DNA of 64,000 bases, taken from Desulfosarcina widdelii. GTDB taxonomy: Bacteria > Desulfobacterota > Desulfobacteria > Desulfobacterales > Desulfosarcinaceae. How positions within the stretch are numbered: position 1 is the stretch's first letter; each line of letters starts with the position of its first letter. The position numbers were made by a program, and so were the translations under genes. Shown here piece by piece: positions 24,303 to 32,446 of this stretch. Location of the stretch: assembly GCF_009688965.1 (NCBI RefSeq), contig NZ_AP021875.1:6758001-6822000 (forward strand), read 5' to 3'. The notes under the pieces are model-generated. The model did not search any database and was not told the DNA's origin. It saw nothing but the letters and a program-made list of their open reading frames with translations.

Positions 24303-25130
24303 TTAATGATGCGGTTTGGAAACCTGGCCGGTTTTCTCGTGGGCCAGGTAGTTGTCGCCGGCCCGACGGACCCATTCCCGGCTGGACAGGTAGTAGACCT
24401 TGGTGTTGGTGCCAGTCCGCTCCAGAAGCCGGAAGGCCCTGGGGTTCCGGGACTTGTTGCCATTTTTGGGGTCCGGCCGGACAATTTGATGCACCTGGTG
24501 CTCCGGGTTGTTGAGGTCGCCGAAAACGATGGCCCCGGCCGGGCAGGCCTGGGTGCAGGCGGTCTGGTACGCATCTTCGGAAACCCGGCTTTCGCCGTTC
24601 AGATAGGCTTCGTTCTTGGCCTGCTGGTAGCGGTGAAAACAGAAACTGCACTTTTCCACCACCCCGCGCATGCGCGGCGAGACGTTGGGGCTGAGGTATT
24701 TTTCCATTCCCTCGGGCCAGACCGGATCCCACCAGTTGAAGTAGCGGGCATGATACGGACAGGCGGCCATGCAGTAGCGGCAACCGAAACAGCGGGTGTA
24801 GATCTGGCTGACGATGCCGGTTTCCACGCTGTAGTCCGTGGCCGTGGCCGGACAGACCGACACGCAGGGGCTGTGTCCGCCATGGCCCTCACAGTGCTGA
24901 CAGGGCCGCGGCAGATAGCAGATATCCGTGTCCGGATACGATTTGCCGTTGGTAAGTTTGAAAACGCGTATCCAGGTAATGCTGTCCAGCTTGTTGGATT
25001 CGTCTTTCTTGAACGGCACGTTGTTTTCGGACATGCAGGCCACCATGCAGGCTCCGCATCCGGTGCACTTGTCCAGATCAATGGCCATTCCGTACTTCAT
25101 GGGCGGGTTGTGTTTCTGCTCGTGTTTCAT
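24303..25130 (-). CDS. qrcC: Iron-sulfur subunit QrcC
   Basis: A 275-aa periplasm-facing ferredoxin-type subunit of the DmsB/PsrB family. Four cluster motifs are seen in order: CTGCGACMVAC (residue ~20), CQHCEGHGGHSPCVSVCP (~80), CFGCRYCMAACP (~112) and CSFCFHR...CTQACP (~150-190), enough for four cubane or mixed clusters. It would relay electrons between the QrcB/QrcA side and QrcD. ATG 25130 starts MKHEQKHNPPMKYGMAIDLDKCTGCG. It has no twin-arginine signal and is probably exported with QrcB. The gene lies 21 bp after qrcB. Confidence 0.88.
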   Translation of the reverse strand: MKHEQKHNPPMKYGMAIDLDKCTGCGACMVACMSENNVPFKKDESNKLDSITWIRVFKLTNGKSYPDTDICYLPRPCQHCEGHGGHSPCVSVCPATATDYSVETGIVSQIYTRCFGCRYCMAACPYHARYFNWWDPVWPEGMEKYLSPNVSPRMRGVVEKCSFCFHRYQQAKNEAYLNGESRVSEDAYQTACTQACPAGAIVFGDLNNPEHQVHQIVRPDPKNGNKSRNPRAFRLLERTGTNTKVYYLSSREWVRRAGDNYLAHEKTGQVSKPHH

Positions 25131-25151
25131 CTGAACCTCGTGTCAGGTTGG

Positions 25152-27320
25152 TTAGGCTTTGGCCAGCTTGGCCCGGATTCCCCAGGCAACGTCGTGCCCG
25201 CAGGCCGGGTCCTCCACCGGGCCGACGAGTTCGTTGAAGTTGACCCCCTTTCCGGCCAGGTAATCGTCGTAGGCCGTGTGGCCCAGGCCCCTGGCCATGG
25301 CGATTACACCGGGTTTGATTCCCTCGAAAAGATGGACGCGAACACGGGTTTCACCGCGTGGGGTGGTCAGCGTGGCCAGAGCGCCTTCTTTCAACCCTGC
25401 GTCGCCGGCGGTCCGGGGATTGATCTCAACGAAACCGTCCGGGCCCTTGATGACGGTGTCGGCGACGGTTTTGATCATGAAGGGGGTATCCCCGACGGTC
25501 CGGCTGGAGATCCGCAGGGTGTCGTAGGGGATCAGCAGCAGCGGAAAACTGCCTTCGTCGCCTTCGGCCGCAACGGCTGGCGCATTCATGCCTGCAACCC
25601 GGATGGTGTCTGAAATGGGATCGATATCGGTTTCCACCCAGACACCTTCCTCCATCAGGGCGTCCCATTTTTCCGCCAGGCTTTCCTCCAGGCAGGTTTC
25701 GTAGTCGTCCCAGGGGAAGGCATCGGCCATGGGGGCGTCCATGGCTTTGGCCGTCGCGATCAGCGTTTCTCCCAGATGGCGGGTGTTGAACTGGGGGGAA
25801 ACCACCGGCTTGCTCAACCCGATCACCTGCTGGTGGAGTCCGGCGGCCACGGGTACGTCCTCGTAGCGCTCCAGATAGACGTGTTCGGGAAGCAGCAGGT
25901 CGGCCATGGCCGCGGTTTCGTCCTGGAACGAGGAAAAGCTGACGATAAATGGAATGTGGGCCAGGGCTTCGGTGAAACCCGTGCTGTCGCTCAAGTCGTG
26001 GCAGGGGTTGGCGCCGGCCACCATCAGCATCTGCAGCGGATAGGGGCCCGATCCGTTGACCCCTTCGCTCAGGCGGTTGAGCAGGTATTTGGCATCGGCG
26101 TATTTGCCGGCGCCCGCACCGTCGATGCGCGGCTGGCGGAGCCCGGCGGATGCGATCGTGTCGGTTTCCACTTCGGGCCACTGGATGTAGTCTGCTTGCG
26201 GGATGGCCCACATGCCGCCGTCCTGGTTGATGTTGCCGGCCAAGGCGTTGAGCAGGTAAATGGCAGCGGTTTCGCGCAGGCTGGTGGCGGTCTGTCCCTT
26301 GCCGCGTCCGCACAGGGCCAGCGGCCGGTTGGCCCGGGCGAAGCCTTTGGCCAGTTCGACTAGGGCGCCTGCTTCGATACCAGTCGTTTGGGCTACCTTC
26401 TCAGTTTCGTAAGCGGCCAGCAGGTCTGCTTTCAGCGCGCCAAACCCGGAAACGGCGCTGCTGTCCGCCGCCCCGTTGGCTACCATAAGGGCAGCGATCC
26501 CCAGTGCCAGATCGGCTTCGGTACCCGGGTTGATCGGCACCCAGCGGGTGGCCTTGGCCGCGGAATTGGACAGGCGGGGGTCCACCTGGACCACGGTGAC
26601 GTTTTTGTCCTTCCAGGTAGAGGCCGCGGCGATCATGCGAACCGGCGATCCCCAGCCGTCCACGAGGCCGCTGCCGAAGCTGAGGATATAGTCGGCGTTT
26701 TCTACATCGTAGCCCGTTCTGCCGTCGTTGCCGAAAAGGGTTTTCACGGCCAACTCGTCGGCGTCCCGGCCCGATGGCATGCGGATGAAGTTGGGTGATC
26801 CGTAGGCGGTCAGAAAGCGCTGCAGCAGTGCCGGGACCGTTCCGCTGTCCGACTCGGAGATGGCCGCCACGGTATGGGCTTCGCCCCGGCTGCGGATGTC
26901 GGTGAGTTTGTCGGCCAGGATTTGCGTGGCTTCATCCCACGAAATTTTCTGCCATTTGCCCTCACCGCGTTCGCCGACGCGCTTCATGGGTGCTTTGATA
27001 CGTGTGGGGCCATAGAGCATCTGGAGCCCGGACAGTCCCAGGATGCAGATGCCGCCGTCATTGACGGGATGGCCCGGCTGGCCTTCGATTTTGACGGCCC
27101 GGTTGTCGATCTTGCGCACGGAAATGCCGCAACCACCCGGGCACAGGGAGCAGGTGGAGTTCTCGTAAGTGGCCTCGCCGTCCGGGGGTACCGGCGTCCA
27201 GGGCCACATCTGCGACCAAATGGATGAGTCATCCATCAGTTTCCAGGGCAGCGGCGACAGTGCCGTGCCCGCTGCACCGCCGATTACGAAGGATAAGAAA
27301 CTTCTTCTGTCAACTTTCAT
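25152..27320 (-). CDS. qrcB: Molybdopterin-oxidoreductase-like subunit QrcB
   Basis: A 722-aa exported protein. It starts with a twin-arginine signal (VDRRSFLSFVIGGAAG), then a CxxCxxxC...C cluster motif (STCSLCPGGCGISVRKIDNR with the fourth Cys in GGICILG), followed by the molybdopterin-dinucleotide-family fold through to a C-terminal substrate-binding-like domain (PRTAGDAGLKEGALATLTTPRGETRV). In characterised Qrc complexes this subunit has lost the molybdenum cofactor and keeps the cluster; I see no typical Cys or Sec ligand here, which agrees. It sits between qrcA and qrcC. A true molybdoenzyme such as polysulfide reductase is the alternative, but the cytochrome gene favours Qrc. Confidence 0.87.
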   Translation of the reverse strand: MKVDRRSFLSFVIGGAAGTALSPLPWKLMDDSSIWSQMWPWTPVPPDGEATYENSTCSLCPGGCGISVRKIDNRAVKIEGQPGHPVNDGGICILGLSGLQMLYGPTRIKAPMKRVGERGEGKWQKISWDEATQILADKLTDIRSRGEAHTVAAISESDSGTVPALLQRFLTAYGSPNFIRMPSGRDADELAVKTLFGNDGRTGYDVENADYILSFGSGLVDGWGSPVRMIAAASTWKDKNVTVVQVDPRLSNSAAKATRWVPINPGTEADLALGIAALMVANGAADSSAVSGFGALKADLLAAYETEKVAQTTGIEAGALVELAKGFARANRPLALCGRGKGQTATSLRETAAIYLLNALAGNINQDGGMWAIPQADYIQWPEVETDTIASAGLRQPRIDGAGAGKYADAKYLLNRLSEGVNGSGPYPLQMLMVAGANPCHDLSDSTGFTEALAHIPFIVSFSSFQDETAAMADLLLPEHVYLERYEDVPVAAGLHQQVIGLSKPVVSPQFNTRHLGETLIATAKAMDAPMADAFPWDDYETCLEESLAEKWDALMEEGVWVETDIDPISDTIRVAGMNAPAVAAEGDEGSFPLLLIPYDTLRISSRTVGDTPFMIKTVADTVIKGPDGFVEINPRTAGDAGLKEGALATLTTPRGETRVRVHLFEGIKPGVIAMARGLGHTAYDDYLAGKGVNFNELVGPVEDPACGHDVAWGIRAKLAKA

Positions 27321-27394
27321 CTAATTTCCCCTCACCTTATATGCAAAGCAGAAGCTTAAAACCGTTCACCTGAAGGTGATTTCCCGCCGCCCTA

Positions 27395-28081
27395 CTACTT
27401 ATGACAGACGAAACAGGCATCGCGTCCGGTCTGTACACTGGAGGTATGGGTCATGCCCGCCTCTTTGTGGCATTGGGCGCAGTCGTCCATTTTCATGCGA
27501 TCCCAGGAATGTTTCTTGATTCCCGCGATATTTTTACCCCAGATGTCCCGGCTGTAATTTGTGATGCGGTTGTATTCGTAGGGGCGGGATTCGGTCGATT
27601 CGCCGATGTGGCCGTGACAGGTGACGCAGTCCATTTTTGCACCGATGATATGGGCGGCGTGGGAAAAGAAAACGCAGTCCGGCTGCCGGGAATAGACCAG
27701 CCAGGGGACCTCCCGTTCCATGGCCACATACTGCTCGACGAAGATGGCCTCGTCTTCCGATTCGCCCATGGGCTCTTCATGGCAGTCGATACACTGGGCC
27801 AGCTTGGGAACCCCCGAAAAACTGCCGTCGTCCCGGAAAAAGTGGCAGCTTTCGCAGCCTTCGTCCACCTCTCCCACGTGCATGGCGTGGTTGAAGTTGA
27901 ACGGCTGCTGTTTTTCGGAGTAGAGGAGCTTGGGAAAGATCACCCACCCAAGAACCATACTGGCGGCAAAACCGATGATGAAAAACAGGATGATAAACCC
28001 ACCGGCGCCGTCCTTGCTGTCGGTAGCCTGTGCCGCGTCATCATCCATCACCTCTTTGGCATTTTTGTCTAAGGTACCCAT
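27395..28081 (-). CDS. qrcA: Multiheme cytochrome c subunit QrcA
   Basis: A 228-aa membrane-anchored periplasmic cytochrome. After a short cytoplasmic start and one transmembrane segment (GFIILFFIIGFAASMVLGWVIF, split here by glycine-rich ends) come five CxxCH heme motifs: CESCH, CIDCH, CVTCH, CAQCH and CFVCH. QrcA of Desulfovibrio is described as hexaheme; a sixth canonical motif is not visible, though DCVFFSHAAHI near the middle may be a relic or a non-covalent site. It receives electrons from type I cytochrome c3 from periplasmic hydrogenases and formate dehydrogenases. ATG 28081 is the first gene of the minus-strand qrcABCD operon. Confidence 0.88.
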   Translation of the reverse strand: MGTLDKNAKEVMDDDAAQATDSKDGAGGFIILFFIIGFAASMVLGWVIFPKLLYSEKQQPFNFNHAMHVGEVDEGCESCHFFRDDGSFSGVPKLAQCIDCHEEPMGESEDEAIFVEQYVAMEREVPWLVYSRQPDCVFFSHAAHIIGAKMDCVTCHGHIGESTESRPYEYNRITNYSRDIWGKNIAGIKKHSWDRMKMDDCAQCHKEAGMTHTSSVQTGRDACFVCHK

Positions 28082-28467
28082 GGATTCTCCGTCAACCGCT
28101 GTGTGATGATTTCTGCCGTGAAACCATTCTCCAAATTAATCCAAAACCACTACGTCAGCCGTCCCACCGATCTCCGACCCCTGGTCCAATGGTTTCAAAC
28201 CGGCCGGATTCGTTACCGATGTGCTCATAAGCTCAAAATTCCAAGCGGGATGCCATCCCGCCTATGGGTGAAAAAAATGGGAGGTAGAACATGCGACTAC
28301 CTACCCGCAGTCAGTCTTTTTGTCAAGAAAAAATGCTTGAAAACAGGCCGTTGACCGGATTTGGGTTCCTTGTCGAAAAGCGCCGAAACGGACCGATTTT
28401 GCCGGGTCGGAGTGACCCGCCGGCCGGCGCCCTGATTCGCCGCATCATCGGTTCCAAGAGAACGGAC
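28082..28467. other. Gene-free divergent region between qrcA and ABC operon
   Basis: About 390 bp without a believable gene. The only ordered element is a 17-bp palindrome at 28245-28261 (GCGGGATG, one base, CATCCCGC). It probably carries the qrc promoter on the minus strand, which I could not fix, and the palindrome could be an operator or a REP-like unit. Confidence 0.4.
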
Positions 28468-28495
28468 TTGACATGCGGGGGTCCAATATTATTTT
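28468..28495 (+). promoter_or_regulatory. Sigma-70-type promoter of Gld-like ABC operon
   Basis: TTGACA at 28468-28473, a 16-bp spacer, then TATTTT at 28490-28495. It points into the ABC operon that starts at 28666, leaving a leader of about 165 bases. Confidence 0.4.
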
Positions 28496-28665
28496 TCTCC
28501 AGGATTTCAAAGGCAGCCGATTTCCGGCCTGCCGCAGACGATCCCCGGCGACACCGTTGTCCATTTTTCTTTGCCGCAGGCCTGCTTGGGTGCAGCCGGC
28601 AGGGATGCGGCTGAGGTGCCGCCTTGATGCATCGCCCTTCCTAAAGAAATGGAGAGCGCCCGTCT

Positions 28666-29607
28666 ATGATCGAAGTTAAGAATCTGACCAAGCAGTTCGG
28701 CAATCATCTGGCGGTGGACCATATTTCCTTTACCGCCGAGAAGGGGGAAATCGTGGGCTTTTTAGGCCCTAACGGCGCCGGCAAGTCTACCACCATGCGT
28801 ATGATCACCGGTTTTTTCCCGCCCACCGAGGGCACGGTGGTCATCGGGGGCAGCGATATTTTGAAGCAGTCTCTCGCCGCGCGCCAGAAAATCGGTTACC
28901 TGCCTGAAAACGCTCCTGTCTATCCAGATATGACCGTCACCCGGTATCTGGAATTCTGCGCCGAAATCCGCGGTTTTTCGGGGTCGGCCCGAAACCGCCG
29001 GGTGGGCGAGACTATCGAACGCTGTTTTCTTGCCGGCGTGCGAAACCAGGACGTGAATACCCTTTCCAAAGGATACAAGCAGCGGGTCTGCTTCGCCCAG
29101 AGCATCCTTCACGATCCCGAATACCTGATTCTCGACGAACCCACCGACGGCCTGGACCCCAACCAGAAGCACGAAGTGCGGCTGATGATCCGGGAAATGA
29201 GCGCCAGCAAGGCGATCATCTTCTCTACCCATATTCTCGACGAGGTGGACAGCGTGTGCAGCCGGGCGATGATCATCGCGGGGGGCAAGGTCGTGGCCGA
29301 CGACACCCCGGATGGGCTACGCCGACGATCGGCCCTTCACGGCTCTGTGGTACTGACCCTCAAGGGGGAGGGGGCTGGAGACGTGCAGCAGAGAATCGAG
29401 GAACTGGGCGGCGTCGCTTCGGTATCGGTGGTGGACAGCGACAATGACGGCACCACGCTGCGCATCATCCCCGACGATCCCGGGGCGCCGGTTGCCGACA
29501 GGGTGATCGCCGCAGCCGGGCAGGACGACAGGGCGCGCATCTCTTCGGTGTTTGTGGAGCAGGGGCGATTGGACGATGTTTTTCGGGAAATCACCACCGG
29601 CAATTGA
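28666..29607 (+). CDS. ABC transporter ATP-binding protein (GldA/CcmA-like)
   Basis: A 313-aa ATPase. Walker A (FLGPNGAGKST), Q-loop, signature LSKGYKQRVCFAQ (a variant of LSGGQ), Walker B LILDEPTDGLDP and the H-switch STHIL are all present in the first 220 residues. The last 90 residues form an extra regulatory domain (VVLTLKGEGAGDVQQRIEEL) seen in ABC-2 ATPases. The next three genes are an ABC-2 permease, a GldG-like auxiliary protein and a DUF4340 protein; this four-gene set is found in many proteobacteria and Bacteroidota, where the GldA-like ATPase is tied to gliding or cell-envelope functions. No gliding genes are seen here. A 143-bp insertion separates it from the permease. Confidence 0.9.
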   Translation: MIEVKNLTKQFGNHLAVDHISFTAEKGEIVGFLGPNGAGKSTTMRMITGFFPPTEGTVVIGGSDILKQSLAARQKIGYLPENAPVYPDMTVTRYLEFCAEIRGFSGSARNRRVGETIERCFLAGVRNQDVNTLSKGYKQRVCFAQSILHDPEYLILDEPTDGLDPNQKHEVRLMIREMSASKAIIFSTHILDEVDSVCSRAMIIAGGKVVADDTPDGLRRRSALHGSVVLTLKGEGAGDVQQRIEELGGVASVSVVDSDNDGTTLRIIPDDPGAPVADRVIAAAGQDDRARISSVFVEQGRLDDVFREITTGN

Positions 29608-29612
29608 ATTAC

Positions 29613-29755
29613 GAGGCAATTTCAAAACGCCCCATTTCGGCCAATATCTTCGTTGGGCGCCCATTTCAATCCTCGGAATACTAAGTGTATGCCTCCGGTT
29701 GAAATGATCGCTCCGCCTTGATCTTGACCGAACTGCAGCATTTTGAAACCGCCTC
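29613..29755. mobile_element. 143-bp MITE-like element inside ABC operon
   Basis: The left end GAGGCAATTTCAAAACG and the right end, read in complement, GAGGCGGTTTCAAAATG match at 14 of 17 positions. The base TTAC occurs immediately outside both ends, consistent with a 4-bp target duplication. Inside, CATTTCAA pairs with TTGAAATG, and ATAC with GTAT, so the element can fold into a long hairpin. It holds no gene and starts five bases after the ATPase stop codon. No other copy is seen in this window. Confidence 0.6.
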
Positions 29756-29797
29756 TTACGGAAGTACCTTTTTCAGCATTTTAAAATGGAGTGATCC

Positions 29798-30550
29798 ATG
29801 AATAACGGCAACATCTTGCGAAACGTACGCATAATCATGAAGCGCGAGTTGGCCAGCTACTTCGGCAGCCCCGTTGCGTATGTGTTCATCGTGATTTTTC
29901 TGCTGCTGACCGGATTTTTCACCTTTTACATCAGCAACTTTTTCGAAGCGGGGCAGGCCGATCTCAAAGGATTTTTTCAGTGGCACCCGTGGCTGTTCAT
30001 GTTCCTGGTGCCGGCCGTGGCCATGCGGTTGTGGGCCGAGGAGCGGCGTCTGGGAACAATCGAACTGCTGCTGACCCTGCCGGTGACCGTCACCGATGTG
30101 GTTCTGGGCAAGTTTCTGGCCGCCTGGTGTTTTATCGGTATCGCCCTAGCCTTGACTTTTCCCATGGTGCTGACCGTGATCTACCTGGGCAACCCGGATC
30201 TCGGGGTGATCCTGTGCGCCTACCTGGGCTCTTTTCTCATGGCCGGAGCCTTTTTAAGTGTGGGTTCCATGACGTCGGCCCTCACCCGCAGCCAGGTGGT
30301 CAGTTTCATCCTTGCCGTCGTGGCCTGCCTGTTTCTAATCCTGGCCGGATTCGCACCGGTCACGGCAGTGCTTTCCGGCTGGGCGCCGGCCTGGCTGGTG
30401 GACCTGGTATCTTCGACCAGCGTTCTTTCTCATTTCGCATCCATCGCCAGAGGGGTGGTCGATCTAAGAGATCTGTTTTACTACCTCTCGGTGATGGCTT
30501 TCATGATTGTTCTCAACGGCGTTATTCTGCAAAACCGGGAATCGGCCTAA
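29798..30550 (+). CDS. ABC-2 type permease (GldF-like)
   Basis: A 250-aa integral membrane protein with six hydrophobic spans. It reads IMKRELASYFGSPVAYVFIVIFLLLTGFFTFYISNFFEAGQ, has a cytoplasmic-to-membrane W-R-L-EERR LGTIELLLTLPVTVTDVVLGK core that is typical of ABC-2 permeases, and a last span near the C-terminus. It partners the ATPase encoded upstream; the gap contains the MITE-like element. The next gene starts 15 bp later. The exported substrate is unknown. Confidence 0.87.
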   Translation: MNNGNILRNVRIIMKRELASYFGSPVAYVFIVIFLLLTGFFTFYISNFFEAGQADLKGFFQWHPWLFMFLVPAVAMRLWAEERRLGTIELLLTLPVTVTDVVLGKFLAAWCFIGIALALTFPMVLTVIYLGNPDLGVILCAYLGSFLMAGAFLSVGSMTSALTRSQVVSFILAVVACLFLILAGFAPVTAVLSGWAPAWLVDLVSSTSVLSHFASIARGVVDLRDLFYYLSVMAFMIVLNGVILQNRESA

Positions 30551-30565
30551 AGGAGTTGATTATCC

Positions 30566-32443
30566 ATGAGCGACGGTAAGAGACGCATCGGAAAAACCGC
30601 ATTTTCGGCCGGCGGAGCGCTGCTGGTACTGGCGATCCTGGTACTGGCGAACCTGCTGCTGGCCGGCACCAATCTTCGCTGGGACGCCACCGAGGACAAT
30701 CTGTACTCTTTGTCCGAGGGCACCCGTAAAATTTTGTCCGACCTGGATCAGGACGTGGTGATCAAGGTGTTTTACAGCAAACACATGACCAACGCCCCTT
30801 CGAGCATAAAAACATTCGCCCAGCGGGTTATCGATTTTCTCTCCGAGTACGAACATTACGGCAAGGGAAACGTGAAGGTGGAAATTTACGATCCCAAGCC
30901 CGATTCCGAAGAGGAGGAGTGGGCGGTCACTTATGGGATGAAAAGCATCCAACTGCCCACCGGCGAAAATCTGTATCTGGGGCTGGTGGCCATGGCCGCC
31001 GACCGCGAAGCGGCCATTCCTTTTATCGACCCCACAAAGGAGACGCAGCTGGAGTACGACCTGACGCGCATTATCTCCCGGGTGCAGACCGCAAAACGCC
31101 TGAAAATCGCCGTCTACAGCGGCCTGCCGGTGTTCGGCCAGCCAGCCATGAACATGGGTATGACGCCTCAGTCCGGTACCGAGCCCTGGTTCTTCATCGA
31201 GGAGATGAAAAAGAGCTACGATCTGATCCAGGTCCAGTCAAACGCCGACAGCATCGATGCCGAAGCGGACCTGCTGCTGCTATTTCACCCCAAGAACATG
31301 TCCGAGGACCTGATGTTTGCCGTGGATCAGTACCTTTTGGGCGGAGGCAACCTGATGGTTTTCGCCGATCCCCTCTCTTTGATGGACGATCCGCGCATGG
31401 GCGGCGGCGGTTCTATCCCCGAAAAGCTGTTTACGGCCTGGGGCATATCCATGGAAAAGGGCAAGGCCGTTGCCGACTACACCTACGCCACCCGCCTGAG
31501 AAACCGGGAAAACCAGGTGGAGGAAAATCCCCTATGGCTTTCCGCTCCGGCTTCCGCGTTCAACGCGGACAACCTGATTACCGCCAACCTCGAATCCATG
31601 CTGCTGCCGGTTGCCGGTGCCATCGAAGTGCTGCCCGACAGCCCGACCACCGTCGATCCTCTGGTGCAAACCAGCACCAACAACGCCACCGTAGATGCCT
31701 TCATGCACAATATGGATGTCGCAACCCTGAGACGAGATTTCAAACCGTCGGGAACGGTGCGTAATCTGGCGGTGCGGATCAGCGGCCATTTTAAAACGGC
31801 CTTTCCCGATGGCAAGCCGGCTGCTTCTTCCAAGGAAGGCGATGCGACAGCCGAATCCGACCTCGGCGAGCCTCCGCCAGTGGTTAAGGAAAGTAAAAAG
31901 GAGGCAGTAATCGTCGTGGTTGCCGACAGCGACTTGCTTTACGACGGCTACTATCTGAGCCGGCAGAATCTGCTGGGGTTCACGATTTCCAATATTTTCA
32001 ACGACAACCTCAATTTTTTGCTTAACAGCTGCGAGATGTTGACCGGCAATCCGGCCCTGATCGGCATCCGCTCCCGGGGCACCTTCGAACGGCCCTTTAC
32101 CCGGGTCCAGGAACTGGAGCGCAAGGCCCAGGACCGCTGGCTGGACCAGGAGCAGGCCCTGGTACGGCAGGTGGAAGCCACCAACGAGAAGCTGCGCATG
32201 CTGGAACAGCAGAAGGACGCCGGCCAGCAGGCGATTCTCAGCGAAGATCAGGAGCGGGAAATCCAGCGTTTTCAGGAAGAAAAACTCAAGATCAACAAGG
32301 AACTCAAGACGGTGCGGCGAAACCTGCGCGCGGATATCGAGCAGCTCGGCAGGACGGTCAAGTTCGTCAATATTTTTCTGGTGCCCCTGCTCATCGGCAT
32401 CGGCGGAATCGTATACGCAATCACTCGCAGAAGAAAGGTATAA
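30566..32443 (+). CDS. GldG-like ABC auxiliary protein
   Basis: A 625-aa membrane protein. It has an N-terminal span (FSAGGALLVLAILVLANLLLAG), then the ABC_transp_aux / GldG-type region starting NLRWDATEDNLYSLSEGTRKILSDLDQDVVIKVFYS, a large periplasmic domain with a nucleotide-binding-like core, a low-complexity acidic insert (SSKEGDATAESDLGEPPP), a long coiled coil (about residues 515-590) and a C-terminal span near residue 600. This matches the GldG/IFT-type proteins that accompany GldA and GldF. It overlaps no neighbour; the DUF4340 gene follows 3 bp later. Function in non-gliding bacteria is unknown; a link to cell-envelope polymer export is inference. Confidence 0.85.
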   Translation: MSDGKRRIGKTAFSAGGALLVLAILVLANLLLAGTNLRWDATEDNLYSLSEGTRKILSDLDQDVVIKVFYSKHMTNAPSSIKTFAQRVIDFLSEYEHYGKGNVKVEIYDPKPDSEEEEWAVTYGMKSIQLPTGENLYLGLVAMAADREAAIPFIDPTKETQLEYDLTRIISRVQTAKRLKIAVYSGLPVFGQPAMNMGMTPQSGTEPWFFIEEMKKSYDLIQVQSNADSIDAEADLLLLFHPKNMSEDLMFAVDQYLLGGGNLMVFADPLSLMDDPRMGGGGSIPEKLFTAWGISMEKGKAVADYTYATRLRNRENQVEENPLWLSAPASAFNADNLITANLESMLLPVAGAIEVLPDSPTTVDPLVQTSTNNATVDAFMHNMDVATLRRDFKPSGTVRNLAVRISGHFKTAFPDGKPAASSKEGDATAESDLGEPPPVVKESKKEAVIVVVADSDLLYDGYYLSRQNLLGFTISNIFNDNLNFLLNSCEMLTGNPALIGIRSRGTFERPFTRVQELERKAQDRWLDQEQALVRQVEATNEKLRMLEQQKDAGQQAILSEDQEREIQRFQEEKLKINKELKTVRRNLRADIEQLGRTVKFVNIFLVPLLIGIGGIVYAITRRRKV

Positions 32444-32446
32444 CCG

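Noticed and set aside
24135..25613. Plus-strand 492-codon frame across qrcC and qrcB ends
   Set aside because: It runs opposite three verified genes and spans their boundaries; shadow.
28030..28614. Three plus-strand frames before the ABC operon
   Set aside because: Low-complexity basic readings with no ribosome site; the region is better explained as intergenic.
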